The notes beneath the pieces are model-generated. The model saw only the letters and a program-made list of their open reading frames with translations, did no database searches and had not been told where the DNA came from. A stretch of DNA of 64,000 nt from Pseudarthrobacter defluvii (GTDB lineage Bacteria > Actinomycetota > Actinomycetes > Actinomycetales > Micrococcaceae). Of the stretch, positions 51,847-60,451 are shown one piece after another (within the stretch, counting starts at the first letter, position 1; every line of letters starts with the position of its first letter). The position numbers and the translations under genes are program-made. The stretch covers positions 62,001 to 126,000 of the forward strand of contig NZ_CP066363.1 of assembly GCF_030323865.1 (NCBI RefSeq), written 5' to 3'.

Positions 51847-52575
51847 TTAGACGCCTTCCCAGGGAATGAATCCGCTCAAGTTCGTCAACTGCTTTCCTTC
51901 GGGCTGACCGGAAGCAGGAGGAACGGCCTTCCAGTCTCCGCCGGACCATTGAAGAACTACGGGCAATGAGCCATAGGTTCCATTCGAAACCTTGAAGCCG
52001 TACTCAATCACGGCACGGTCCCCGCTGTAGTCCGTGAGCTTGAACCCCGCCAGTTGGAAGGAAGGACTTCCAGAGTTTCCAGTGGCGGCAGATGAGCTCA
52101 GCATCTTGTCGCGCTCCGGTCCGTCCACAGTTAGGTACTGGAGTACTAAGTCATTTCGTCCCGAACTGGCGAGAATCACCACATTTGCCCCGGCATATAG
52201 TGCCCCGGTGGGTGAGTGTGCGAAGCAGGAGCGGAGGCCGTTGGATTCGGTCTTGCCGGGCCCGAACTGTGCAGGAGATGTGGGTGCGGCGATTTTGCCG
52301 ACCAATTCCCACTTGGTGTCGGCGGGTGTGGTTGCGGGTTTGGCCTGGTCGCCGGAGGGCAGGCCGCAGACGCTGGCGTCTGCCGCTGCGCTGGGCTGGG
52401 TGCCGGCAGTGGCGGTTCCGGCGTTGTTTGGTTCGGCTGTCGGGGTTCCTCCTCCTTTGGGGAGCAGGGCCAGGATGATCCCAAGCGCGACTATGATCGC
52501 CACGACAACGGCCGAGATGATGAACTTAGGTTTGGTCAGCGGGTTCTGGTCTTCGTTCACGGTCGGTTCAGTCAT
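51847..52575 (-). CDS. Single-pass membrane protein, VirB8-like position
   Basis: The product has 242 residues. One helix (FIISAVVVAIIVALGIILALL) precedes a Thr/Ala/Pro linker and a ~170-residue extracytoplasmic domain with two Cys (ASVCGLPSGDQ, RSCFAHSPTGALYAGANVV). The latter pattern recurs in actinobacterial transfer clusters. An NTF2-like VirB8/TcpC role is inferred from size, topology and place in the operon, not from a motif. Confidence 0.68.
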   Translation of the reverse strand: MTEPTVNEDQNPLTKPKFIISAVVVAIIVALGIILALLPKGGGTPTAEPNNAGTATAGTQPSAAADASVCGLPSGDQAKPATTPADTKWELVGKIAAPTSPAQFGPGKTESNGLRSCFAHSPTGALYAGANVVILASSGRNDLVLQYLTVDGPERDKMLSSSAATGNSGSPSFQLAGFKLTDYSGDRAVIEYGFKVSNGTYGSLPVVLQWSGGDWKAVPPASGQPEGKQLTNLSGFIPWEGV

Positions 52576-52587
52576 GGCTTCCGTTCC

Positions 52588-52875
52588 TTAGACCAGGGCG
52601 CCTACGACACCGCCGGCGGAGGCTGCCAGGATGCAGCCGCCCAAGACCCATGCCAGGCGGCCGGCGTGCTCGCCGCCTTCGCCGCGTCGGTTGTTGATCA
52701 TCATCGTGCCGGCTGTGATGAGGATGCCGGCGACGGCCAGGCCGAAGACGATCCAGGCGATCCATTTGAGGATCGTGAGAAGGCCTTCAGAGCCGGGAGG
52801 GGCCTCGCCCGTGCCCGGGTTGGGTATCTCGGTGATGGCAAGGCTTGACCATTCCATGGCTTTGGAGAACAACAT
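52588..52875 (-). CDS. Small two-helix protein, possible VirB2-like pilin
   Basis: The product has 95 residues with two helices (IAWIVFGLAVAGILITAGTMMI and LAWVLGGCILAASAGGVVGAL) separated by a short charged loop (NNRRGEGGEHAGR), the layout of VirB2/TrbC pilins. It lies between the VirB8-like and DUF6668-like genes. Pilin assignment rests on size and topology only. Confidence 0.62.
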   Translation of the reverse strand: MLFSKAMEWSSLAITEIPNPGTGEAPPGSEGLLTILKWIAWIVFGLAVAGILITAGTMMINNRRGEGGEHAGRLAWVLGGCILAASAGGVVGALV

Positions 52876-52889
52876 ATGGTTTCTTCTTT

Positions 52890-53507
52890 CTACTTGGCAG
52901 GGTGTCCGGCAGCGGCAGTTACGGCAAGGCGCACCTGCTCAAGGACGGTGCGGGCTTCTTTGGGAAGTTCTTCAGGGGCAACGTCGTGGCCGTAGCGCCA
53001 TGGGTCGACCCAGGGAAAATGCCAAACGTGGGGCACTCCCCCGCCGACGACGCGGGAGAAGTCGCGGATTTCTTTGGGGAACCTTCCGGGCGCGTCGGCC
53101 ATGACCACGAGGCCGGCGACCTGGATCCCGGGAAGGGACCGTGATGCCCATTCAGTTGCCGCCAACCGTGCTGCACGCAGGCCAGGGATGTTGGAACGGG
53201 CAACCAGCACAACGACGGAACCGGTTGCTGTGACAGGCCAGTGATGCCCGGCTGCCTTGGTGTTCTTGTCGAGCCGTGCCAGCGAGGTCTCACCGGCGCC
53301 GCCGTGGACGCCAAGCCACCAAAACGCGGGTTCCTTGCCGGAGACGTCCCGGCGGGGAAGCCGGTCGGCGTGGTCCGGCTGCGGCACGCTCATCTGTGGC
53401 CTGGTCGCTCCCGTTGGGAGGAGTGGCGGTTCTTCCGGGAGTACTGGGGTGGGTTCGTCGATAGTGTCTGTGCCGAGCGTCACCCAGCGATTCTTTGAGA
53501 CCGGCAT
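52890..53507 (-). CDS. DUF6668-like ParA-related protein
   Basis: The product has 205 residues from the ATG at 53507 with GGGGAAG 6 bp before it. Its core looks like a degenerate ParA/MinD fold: WWLGVHGGAGETSLARL stands where the Walker A would be, then VVVLVARSNIPGLRAARLAATEW and IQVAGLVVMADAPGRFP. The lysines of an active ATPase are missing, so it may bind but not hydrolyse nucleotide. It is the first gene of the minus-strand transfer operon. Confidence 0.7.
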   Translation of the reverse strand: MPVSKNRWVTLGTDTIDEPTPVLPEEPPLLPTGATRPQMSVPQPDHADRLPRRDVSGKEPAFWWLGVHGGAGETSLARLDKNTKAAGHHWPVTATGSVVVLVARSNIPGLRAARLAATEWASRSLPGIQVAGLVVMADAPGRFPKEIRDFSRVVGGGVPHVWHFPWVDPWRYGHDVAPEELPKEARTVLEQVRLAVTAAAGHPAK

Positions 53508-53600
53508 TTCACTTCCCCTAGTAATGTCCGCAAAGATCGTATCGGTACCATCCGACACGAAAGGCCAAAAGTGACCCCGAACAACAGCTTTAATACCTTT

Positions 53601-53626
53601 CAGTCACTCCCAGTACATCACAGTAC
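53601..53626. promoter_or_regulatory. Three CAGT repeats at 10-bp spacing in the divergent promoter
   Basis: CAGTCA (53601), CAGTAC (53611) and CAGTAC (53621) fall on the same helix face between the divergent transfer operon and the HTH gene. They could be operators for the HTH protein encoded just to the right. Confidence 0.4.
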
Positions 53627-53632
53627 CGATTT

Positions 53633-53923
53633 ATGGTCTACGATGGCTTCATGCGGTGGGACGGACTGAGCGTGGACCCGAAGTACCTAGAAGCTCTTTT
53701 CGCCAAGTACCCGGAGCGTCTGACGCCCCAGGACCTCGAAGAGATCTTCGGGCTCTCCCGAAACACCGTCTACCGCTGGCTCCAAACCGGAGTGATTCCT
53801 GCTTACCAAGTCGAGAAGACATGGTTGATCGCCAGAGATCAAGTCAAAGACTGGGTCTGGGAAAACAGGAACACCCTGCGGAAGGGCCAGACGCCCGGGG
53901 AGACTCAGGAAAACCAGCAGTAG
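53633..53923 (+). CDS. Excisionase-family (MerR-like) DNA-binding protein
   Basis: The product has 96 residues. A winged-helix HTH of the excisionase type is clear (LTPQDLEEIFGLSRNTVYRWLQTGVIPAYQVEKTWLIARDQVKDWVWENR). Starts at 53633 or 53651 are both possible, with no strong ribosome site. It lies at the divergence point of the two transfer operons, so a regulator role fits better than excision, since no integrase is seen nearby. Confidence 0.85.
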   Translation: MVYDGFMRWDGLSVDPKYLEALFAKYPERLTPQDLEEIFGLSRNTVYRWLQTGVIPAYQVEKTWLIARDQVKDWVWENRNTLRKGQTPGETQENQQ

Positions 53924-53956
53924 CGCGAAGTAGCCGAGCAGATGTGAGGGGGACAC

Positions 53957-55039
53957 ATGCAGTCACGAACGAGCGCGCCTGCGCTGGTTGCCGGTGCCGT
54001 CCTTGCACCCATCGGACTCGTGCTGTCCATCATCCTGTTCGGCGGCGGGTCCCAGGCCGCGGCTGATGTGTGCTCACCCACCGGGCCCGGCATCAGCGCT
54101 GACGCTGACCGGCTGCCCAAAGTAGCCATCGGCGGCTACGAGGGAGAGCAACTGAAGAACGCCGCCCTGGTCATCAACGCCGGCAAATCCCTCGGCCTGT
54201 CCGTCCGCGGGCAGACGATCGGTGTCATGACGGCCATGGGCGAGTCTGGGCTGCGCGTCCTGGACCACGGCGATGGGCCTGGGCCCGATTCCCGGGGCCT
54301 GTTCCAGCAGCGCGACAACGGCGCCTGGGGCACCTACCAGGACCGCATGAACCCCACCGCGTCCGCCACAAACTTCTTCAAGGCCCTGAAGAACATCAGC
54401 GGCTGGGAACAGTTAGAACCCACCACGGCCGCCCACCGGGTCCAGCGCAACGCCGACCCGTTCCACTACCAGACCTATTGGGCCGAGGCCGTCGAGGTCG
54501 TGGCCGCCCTGGGGGACGTCACCGTCACGGACGTCGGGGGTACTAGCTCCTGCGGCATCCCGGGTGAATCCGGCACAGGCGATGATCTGCCCTGGCGCAC
54601 CGCCAAGATCTACGAGGCCTCACCGTTGGGGATGTTCAACCGCGAATGCGTTGACTTCGCCCTCTGGCGCGTCAACCAGCAACTCGGAAGCACCACCGCC
54701 CCCTACAAGGTCCTGAACGGCACCTTCCGGCCCGACGGCGCCCTCCTCGGCTCGGCCCTGACGTGGAAGGACGGCTGGAACGCCAAAGGCTGGCCCACCG
54801 GCAACACGCCACGTGTCGGGGCGGTGGTCTGGTACTCCCCCGGCACCGGAGGCGCCGACGGAAAATACGGCCACGTCGCCATCGTCAAAGCCGTCAACGG
54901 TGACGGCAGCTTCCTCGAAGAGGGCTACAACGGCAACCCCGCCCCGAACGACCACACCTACTACACCCGCACCGTACCGAACGGCACACCGAGTGCCTTT
55001 CTCTACCTGCCCGGCAGCGACTCACCGGAGGAACCATGA
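53957..55039 (+). CDS. VirB1-like wall hydrolase (lysozyme-like plus CHAP domains)
   Basis: The product has 360 residues. A signal/anchor helix (LVAGAVLAPIGLVLSIILFGGG) is followed by a lysozyme-like domain (IGVMTAMGESGLRVLDHGDGPGPDSRGLFQQRDNGAWG, residues ~90-130) and a CHAP domain with catalytic Cys in NRECVDFALWRVNQ and His in GHVAIVKAV. Such bifunctional enzymes open the wall for the transfer channel. The ATG is in GGGGGACACATG. Its stop overlaps the next gene's ATG. Confidence 0.9.
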   Translation: MQSRTSAPALVAGAVLAPIGLVLSIILFGGGSQAAADVCSPTGPGISADADRLPKVAIGGYEGEQLKNAALVINAGKSLGLSVRGQTIGVMTAMGESGLRVLDHGDGPGPDSRGLFQQRDNGAWGTYQDRMNPTASATNFFKALKNISGWEQLEPTTAAHRVQRNADPFHYQTYWAEAVEVVAALGDVTVTDVGGTSSCGIPGESGTGDDLPWRTAKIYEASPLGMFNRECVDFALWRVNQQLGSTTAPYKVLNGTFRPDGALLGSALTWKDGWNAKGWPTGNTPRVGAVVWYSPGTGGADGKYGHVAIVKAVNGDGSFLEEGYNGNPAPNDHTYYTRTVPNGTPSAFLYLPGSDSPEEP

Positions 55040-55551
55040 AACGCACCCTGACCGCCCTCACGGCCCTGCTCCTGTGCAGCGCGTGCGCACCGGCAGCCAG
55101 CACCACGCCCGCCGAACCCGCACCCGCCACCTCCACCACCGCCCCTGCCACCCTCAGCGCAGGCGGCAAACCGCAGGCGCCCGGGGGCACCGCCCCCGCC
55201 ACCCTCGGCATTACCTGGGACGAAGCAAGCAAAACAGCCGCAGTGGACACCGCGACCAAAGCCATAACGCTCTACGCCCGGCCCACCATCACGGACAAGG
55301 AATGGATCCAGGACCTCGGCCAGGTCCTCACCGCCCAAGCCACCGCCGACTACCAATACGTTGACCCCGCCAACATCCCGGCTACCAAGATCACCGGCCC
55401 TGGCCAACTGAAGATCGATGAGAGCAACGGCTTCGGCTGCCACGTCGTGTTCCCCACCGATGCCGGCGACTACGACGTGCAGCTCCTCCGCAGCGCCGCC
55501 GATAAACCCTGGCAGGTCAACCGCTTCACACCCCCGAACGGCACAAAGTAA
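55036..55551 (+). CDS. Transfer-cluster lipoprotein, unknown function
   Basis: The product has 171 residues. A lipoprotein signal (ALTALLLCSACAPAAS) precedes a Thr/Ala/Pro linker and a ~100-residue domain resembling small secreted plasmid proteins (DKEWIQDLGQVLTAQATADYQYVDPANIPATKI and PWQVNRF). It overlaps the hydrolase gene by 4 bp (ATGA). A small NTF2-like fold is possible. Surface location near the transfer channel is inferred. Confidence 0.72.
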   Translation: MKRTLTALTALLLCSACAPAASTTPAEPAPATSTTAPATLSAGGKPQAPGGTAPATLGITWDEASKTAAVDTATKAITLYARPTITDKEWIQDLGQVLTAQATADYQYVDPANIPATKITGPGQLKIDESNGFGCHVVFPTDAGDYDVQLLRSAADKPWQVNRFTPPNGTK

Positions 55552-55560
55552 GGACAGAAG

Positions 55561-57018
55561 ATGGAAACCCAAGCACTCGACTTCCCCAAAATCAACGCCG
55601 TTCTCCGCACCAACGGCACCGGCGAAGTCACCATCAACGGAACCTCCCACCCGATCGAAGCCGCCGACGAAGCCGCCGTCCTGAACGATGCGCTGCGCCT
55701 CATCACCGAAACTGCCGCCCAGCTCGGCCGCCCCGTCCGCGTCAACACCACCGACCCTGACGGCCAAGGCCTCATCATCGTCTCCCCCGAAGGCGTCGTC
55801 AGCGAAGCCACCCCGACCAAGCCCACCCCAAAGCGGGAAAAAGACACCCTGCCCGTGACCGCCGCCCCTTCGCCCGGAACGGCCAAAGCCACGACCCCAG
55901 CCGCACTAGCTCCCACACCAGCGTCGGTTCCCGATGCCTCTGCGGCCCAAGAAGCGCCGGCACACGCTGCCGACGCCGCGCCGGTGACCTTTGGTGCAGC
56001 CGTCACGACCGCGCCCACCCAGGAGCCCGCTGTGGCCTCAAAAGCAGCCACGGAGCCTGCTGCCCGGCGCAGCCTCAAAGACACCTCCTTCCTTGTCAGT
56101 GCGCCCGTGCTGCAACCCGCCACGCGCGGCTGGCGCGGTGCCCTCAGCCGCCTCGGCTTCCGCATGGACCCTTCCCCTGAGGAGCTGGCCGAACGCGAAG
56201 ACATCCGCACCGTGAGTCAGCACTGGCCCGGCCCCCGCACCGTGGCCGTCGTCAACCGCAAGGGTGGAGCGAATAAGACCCCCACCGTCGTCATGCTCAG
56301 CGCGATCCTGGCCCGCTACAGCGGCGCGGCGACCGTCGCTTGGGACAACAATGAATCCCAAGGCACGCTCGGCTGGCGCACCGAAAAGGGCGGCCACGAC
56401 AACAGTGTCCTGGACCTCATCGACTCATCCCAGGCACTGCTCTCCCCCGGCGCCCAGGCAGCCGAGATCGCCCGTTTCGTCCACCACCAGACCGCGGACA
56501 AGTTCGACGTCCTGCGCTCAGACGAAAACGACGAAGGCGACCACGAAGTGACCGCCGAAGAAGTGGATATCGCCCATCAGGTACTGACCCGCTACTACCG
56601 GCTCATCGTCATGGACTCCGGCAACACCGCCCGCGCCGCGAACTGGCGCCGCATGATCCACCACACCAACCAGCTCGTCGTCCCGGTGACAGCCATCGAA
56701 GACCGTGCCGAAGCCGCCCGCCTGACCCTCCAAACCCTCGAATCCCGTGGTGGCCACGATGCTGAACTGGCCCGCAACGCCGTCGTCATCGTCTCCGAGT
56801 CCACGGACGCCAAACGAAGCATGAGCGGCGACGCACTCAAACGCGCCAAAGACGAAGCACAAAGGATCGCGGAAGCGTTCAGCCCGCACGTACGGGCCGT
56901 GGTCCGCATCCCCTACGACCCCGCCCTGGTAAACGGCCCCATCCGCTACGACGCCCTGCAACCAGCCACCCAACGCGCATGGCTCGCCGCAGCCGCCGCC
57001 GTCGCAAAAGGCTTCTAG
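55561..57018 (+). CDS. ParA/MinD-like ATPase of the transfer cluster
   Basis: The product has 485 residues. An acidic, Pro/Ala-rich N-terminal half (~1-190) is followed by a ParA-like core. The deviant Walker A is NRKGGANKTPTVVML (from residue ~232), the next strand gives VAWDNNESQGTLGW (normally D-x-D-PQ), and YYRLIVMDSGN is the Walker B. Such proteins belong to actinobacterial transfer clusters and may position the channel or DNA. It is not the partition ParA, which lies at 60448-61389. Confidence 0.85.
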   Translation: METQALDFPKINAVLRTNGTGEVTINGTSHPIEAADEAAVLNDALRLITETAAQLGRPVRVNTTDPDGQGLIIVSPEGVVSEATPTKPTPKREKDTLPVTAAPSPGTAKATTPAALAPTPASVPDASAAQEAPAHAADAAPVTFGAAVTTAPTQEPAVASKAATEPAARRSLKDTSFLVSAPVLQPATRGWRGALSRLGFRMDPSPEELAEREDIRTVSQHWPGPRTVAVVNRKGGANKTPTVVMLSAILARYSGAATVAWDNNESQGTLGWRTEKGGHDNSVLDLIDSSQALLSPGAQAAEIARFVHHQTADKFDVLRSDENDEGDHEVTAEEVDIAHQVLTRYYRLIVMDSGNTARAANWRRMIHHTNQLVVPVTAIEDRAEAARLTLQTLESRGGHDAELARNAVVIVSESTDAKRSMSGDALKRAKDEAQRIAEAFSPHVRAVVRIPYDPALVNGPIRYDALQPATQRAWLAAAAAVAKGF

Positions 57019-57198
57019 AAGAGATGGAACCGGCACGCCGCGCTTCAGAAGGACGCAAAGAGTGTCACGTCACAAAGACGACACGCTCCCGTTTTCTGAA
57101 AACAAATCCCCAGAGGGCTGTTGAGCCGGTGGTAGTTTCGGAGCAACCGCAAAGGGTCATCCTGTAACTCTGCGGGGCGGGCACCACAACGATGAAGC

Positions 57199-57220
57199 TG
57201 TAGCCGCTTAGGCGGCTACA
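57199..57220. promoter_or_regulatory. Hairpin/operator before the small basic protein
   Basis: TGTAGCCGC (57199-57207) and GCGGCTACA (57212-57220) form a 9-bp inverted repeat with a 4-nt gap, 20 bp before the ATG at 57240. It could be an operator or an RNA hairpin covering the ribosome site. Confidence 0.5.
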
Positions 57221-57239
57221 AAATCAAAGGACACAGCAA

Positions 57240-57476
57240 ATGACGGCAGTAGCAGTAAATCGAGGCGGCGGGCGTCCCAGCAAGGGGCTGCGTAAGTTCA
57301 TTGGTTTTCGCTCACCCGAACCTACCGCTGACGGTATCGCCAAAGTGGCAGCGCACAAGGGCTTGACCGTTACTGAATACCTTCTGTCCGTCGTCGAGCC
57401 GCGACTCAAAGAAGACCTAGCCGCACTTGACCAGGACGACTACCAGCAGGAGCTGCCCATTCGCATCGCCTCATAA
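57240..57476 (+). CDS. Small basic protein, possible ribbon-helix-helix
   Basis: The product has 78 residues. A basic, Gly-rich head (NRGGGRPSKGLRKFIGFR) precedes a helical part (TADGIAKVAAHKGLTVTEYLLSVVEPRLKEDL) like an RHH/CopG-type antisense or partition regulator. A clear terminator follows. It may control the adjacent replication gene by binding the 57199 dyad. Confidence 0.65.
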   Translation: MTAVAVNRGGGRPSKGLRKFIGFRSPEPTADGIAKVAAHKGLTVTEYLLSVVEPRLKEDLAALDQDDYQQELPIRIAS

Positions 57477-57482
57477 AACAAA

Positions 57483-57507
57483 GAAGGCCCGCACTAGACG
57501 GGCCTTC
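57483..57507 (+). terminator. Hairpin terminator after the small basic protein
   Basis: GAAGGCCCG (57483-57491) pairs with CGGGCCTTC (57499-57507) around CACTAGA, 7 bp after the stop, separating this gene from the replication gene. Confidence 0.8.
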
Positions 57508-57531
57508 GAAGCTTGAGACTCACCATCTGGA

Positions 57532-59520
57532 TTGCTTGCCGGCGGATCAGATTGTAAGTCGTGGAGGGCCATAACAGGCCATCCCTTGTGTTGCTATGAA
57601 ACCGATCTGGCAGGATCGGCCCTTTTTGATACCTCAATCCCCGAAAGGATTACTCACATCGTACATCAGCACATCTCCGTGCTTCCAGCATGCCCAACTT
57701 CAGGCGTGTCAAATCAGCGGGACAGTCCGGCTACTGTCTGGGCAGCCTTGGCACCCCTGCTAGCGGGCCAGCCCAGAATGCGCCTCTCTCGCGATGCAGG
57801 TAAGACCTATCCGCAGAAGCACGAACGAAACCTAACGCAAGCACTTCCCTCGCTACCCGCGGCGGTGAGAATCTTCGGCAAGGACGGCACTTGCGCGGCA
57901 ATCTTCCTCGACTTCGACTCCTCCGTTGCAGGTACTGACTGGGTCCAAGCTGACGTCCGCGCCGTACAGACCTGGCTGCACTCGGTCGGCGCACGCTGGA
58001 TCGAGGACTACTCCCCGAACGGCGGCCGTCACGTCTACGTCCCACTCGCGCAGCGAATCACGTTTTCTGAAGCGCGTGATCTTGTTGAGGCGCTGGGCAG
58101 CCGGTACCGAACCCTAGACAAGACCCCTCACCAAAATCTGCTCCACGGCTGCATGCGAACTCCCGGCTCACCGCACAAGCGCGGCGGCCACCAGGAACTG
58201 GCGATGAGCCTATCCATGGCCTACGACATCGCCCGCCGACCCAACAGCTCTGCTGTCTGGTCGGCAATGAGCAAAGACCTGGCTGCCGAAATCGAGGCAG
58301 TCCGGGCGCTCCGACAGAATGAGTCCTTCACTCCGACGACCTCGGATGCCCCTGCCGTCCAACAGCCTGTTGGACGCATGTCCCGGCTCATGCAAGTGCT
58401 CGCCCAGACCGGCATGTATGACACCAACAAGTACGCCTCTGACTCGGAGGCCCGCCAAGCCGTCATCCTCTCGGCCGCAGGCGCTGGCCTGCATCTCGTC
58501 GATGTTGAGCGACGGATGCTCCAGGGGACTTGGCCCGGTTTGGCCTCCTTCTATGTACGCTACTCCGCTAAACACAGACTGCCCGCCCTGCGCCGTGACT
58601 GGCAGAACGCCATCAAATACCTGAACAAAAACAAGACCAGAAGGGACGGAAATAACGATGTCCGCAGATCCCCCACAAGCCAACCAATTACACAGCCCCC
58701 AGCACTACAGGGCGTAATTGAAATTTCGAATCCCGATGCAGAGCATCGGTACATTCGCACCTGGCGGAATGCTTTGAGGATCAGAGAGGTGAACTACCAG
58801 CAATCCAGGACCGGTTTGGCTCGTAGGATGGTTCTCCGGTCGCTTGGCGAGGCGGCCCACATGACAGGGTCCAGGTTTGTTGAGTTTGGCGTACGTTCCA
58901 TTGCGGTCGCCACTGGGTTAGATCACACGACGGTGGCCATGCATCTGCGGGAGCTGCGTGCTGAGAAGGATCCCCTGGTCACTCTTGTTGAGGAGGGACG
59001 AGGGACCAAAGGTGACCTCTATTTGCTGACTATCCCGGAAGAGCTCAAGGCAGCAGCTGAAGAGATGAGATGGCGGAAAGGGAAAGTTTACGCTCTCCGC
59101 CCGGTTTTCCGGGAGCTGGGGTTGCCGGCCGCGTTCGTTTACGAAACCCTAGAGCACTCCCCCGCTATGCCAACAGCCGAGATTGTGCGGATCACCCGGC
59201 TGTCTCGTTCCGCTGTCCATGAAGCCTTGGACGTTCTCGCCGCCTGGAACATGATAGTCCGCGACTCCGGCCGGGCTTGGTCGATTGTAGCCGAGACGTC
59301 ATTGAGGCAGCTCGCCGAACAATTTGGGGTACTCGAAGCGGTGGCCAGTCAGTTACAGCGTTACCGCAACGATCGGATTATTTGGCGGGAATGGCTGGCC
59401 AAAAACGTCAACACCGTACCGGAGCTCCTCTCCCCTGACGAAGATTATCCTTGGGAGACGTTCGAGGGACCACCAGATGAATGGTCACTTTCCGATCTGG
59501 CCTTCAATAGAGCCGGATGA
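57532..59520 (+). CDS. Plasmid replication initiator with primase-like domain
   Basis: From a TTG at 57532 the frame has 662 residues; the true start may be later, as no ribosome site was found. Residues ~120-170 hold the primase-polymerase motifs FLDFDSS (from residue 124) and YSPNGGRHVYVPL (near 163). A helical domain follows. The C-terminal part has a winged-helix repeat (AVATGLDHTTVAMHLRELR, ITRLSRSAVHEALDVLAAWNMIVRD). This combination fits actinobacterial Rep proteins that prime and start plasmid replication. Confidence 0.82.
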   Translation: MLAGGSDCKSWRAITGHPLCCYETDLAGSALFDTSIPERITHIVHQHISVLPACPTSGVSNQRDSPATVWAALAPLLAGQPRMRLSRDAGKTYPQKHERNLTQALPSLPAAVRIFGKDGTCAAIFLDFDSSVAGTDWVQADVRAVQTWLHSVGARWIEDYSPNGGRHVYVPLAQRITFSEARDLVEALGSRYRTLDKTPHQNLLHGCMRTPGSPHKRGGHQELAMSLSMAYDIARRPNSSAVWSAMSKDLAAEIEAVRALRQNESFTPTTSDAPAVQQPVGRMSRLMQVLAQTGMYDTNKYASDSEARQAVILSAAGAGLHLVDVERRMLQGTWPGLASFYVRYSAKHRLPALRRDWQNAIKYLNKNKTRRDGNNDVRRSPTSQPITQPPALQGVIEISNPDAEHRYIRTWRNALRIREVNYQQSRTGLARRMVLRSLGEAAHMTGSRFVEFGVRSIAVATGLDHTTVAMHLRELRAEKDPLVTLVEEGRGTKGDLYLLTIPEELKAAAEEMRWRKGKVYALRPVFRELGLPAAFVYETLEHSPAMPTAEIVRITRLSRSAVHEALDVLAAWNMIVRDSGRAWSIVAETSLRQLAEQFGVLEAVASQLQRYRNDRIIWREWLAKNVNTVPELLSPDEDYPWETFEGPPDEWSLSDLAFNRAG

Positions 59521-59636
59521 TGGTCTGTGCTGGAGCCCATGCTAGTTGTACGACTGTTTTCGCAGTCTGTACATCCAAATAGGGGGATGTGACTGGGCAG
59601 TTACCCGTCAAGGAACAGCGAGACTTTCCGTGTTAG

Positions 59637-59657
59637 TGCCATAAGACATGCCATAAG
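59637..59657. repeat. Paired TGCCATA repeats, left partition-like site
   Basis: TGCCATAAG occurs at 59637-59645 and 59649-59657, a 12-bp period, between the replication and RHH genes. An inverted, nearly identical site lies at 61835-61853 beyond parA. Confidence 0.7.
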
Positions 59658-59701
59658 CACTATAGGAAAACTAGCCTCGCTTGAGTCAATAAAGATTAGC
59701 C

Positions 59702-60451
59702 TTAGTCGACGGGTTGTACTGCCTTCATATGAAGTTTGAAAGCGACCGATACGAGCGCACTGCGTGACGGTGCGTTGAACTCGGTGACCTTTTCATCTAG
59801 CCAGGCGACCTGCAACCCGTCGAGGCGTAACTGGATCTGAATGCCGGCCTCTCCCCTTTTACGCGGTGCCCGGCGGGGTATGCCGGATCTTGTCAAAGTG
59901 GTTTCCGGAGTGAACTCCTTGGCGATCTGCTCGTCGTCGACGGCTTCGAAAGCGTCGATTAACAGGTCCGCGTACGTGGTTCGCTCCTTGTAGACGGCAT
60001 CTTTTACCTGCACTAGGAGTTCCGGCGGAAGGTAGACTCCGACGTTGCGTAGTGCGCCGGGAACCAGCTCGGAGGCTTTGTTTGCGTTAGCAGATTTCTT
60101 GCCAGCAGGCTGGTGCCTCGTGGTGGCCTTTGGGGTCTTGCTTGACGTAGGCGTGGGCTGTGACCGCACTCCTGTCGCCTCGAGGGACGGCTCTTCAACT
60201 GGTTCCTGCTCAGCCGACCGGTTGTCCGCTTGTGGCTGCTCGGCAGGTACTTCCCTGTCTGCCGTGTCGGGAGCCGCCAATGGGGATACTTGTACAATTT
60301 CGTGGGTCGATGCATCAGCGGAGTCGCTCGTGTTTGACCCCGATTCGGGAGTGTTTTTCACCCGCCTTGAGGGCAACAATCCTTGGAGTGCTGCACCTCG
60401 GGCAGGCGCTACAGGTGCGAATGCCCCGGCAAGGCTTTGTCGGCCGCTCAT
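59702..60451 (-). CDS. Partition protein with C-terminal RHH-like domain (ParB/ParG type)
   Basis: The product has 249 residues. A long disordered Pro/Ser/Thr/Glu-rich N-terminus (~1-140) is followed by NVGVYLPPELLVQVKDAVYKERTTYADLLIDAF, a strand-helix-helix resembling RHH DNA-binding proteins, and a second similar segment (IQLRLDGLQVAWLDEKVTEFNAPSRSALVSVAF). It overlaps the parA stop (ATGA), so the pair forms one operon. It probably binds the centromere. Confidence 0.75.
   Translation of the reverse strand: MSGRQSLAGAFAPVAPARGAALQGLLPSRRVKNTPESGSNTSDSADASTHEIVQVSPLAAPDTADREVPAEQPQADNRSAEQEPVEEPSLEATGVRSQPTPTSSKTPKATTRHQPAGKKSANANKASELVPGALRNVGVYLPPELLVQVKDAVYKERTTYADLLIDAFEAVDDEQIAKEFTPETTLTRSGIPRRAPRKRGEAGIQIQLRLDGLQVAWLDEKVTEFNAPSRSALVSVAFKLHMKAVQPVD

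Noticed and set aside
53633..53923. Excisionase of an integrative element
   Set aside because: The protein has the excisionase-type fold, but no integrase or attachment site is visible; a transfer regulator is more likely.
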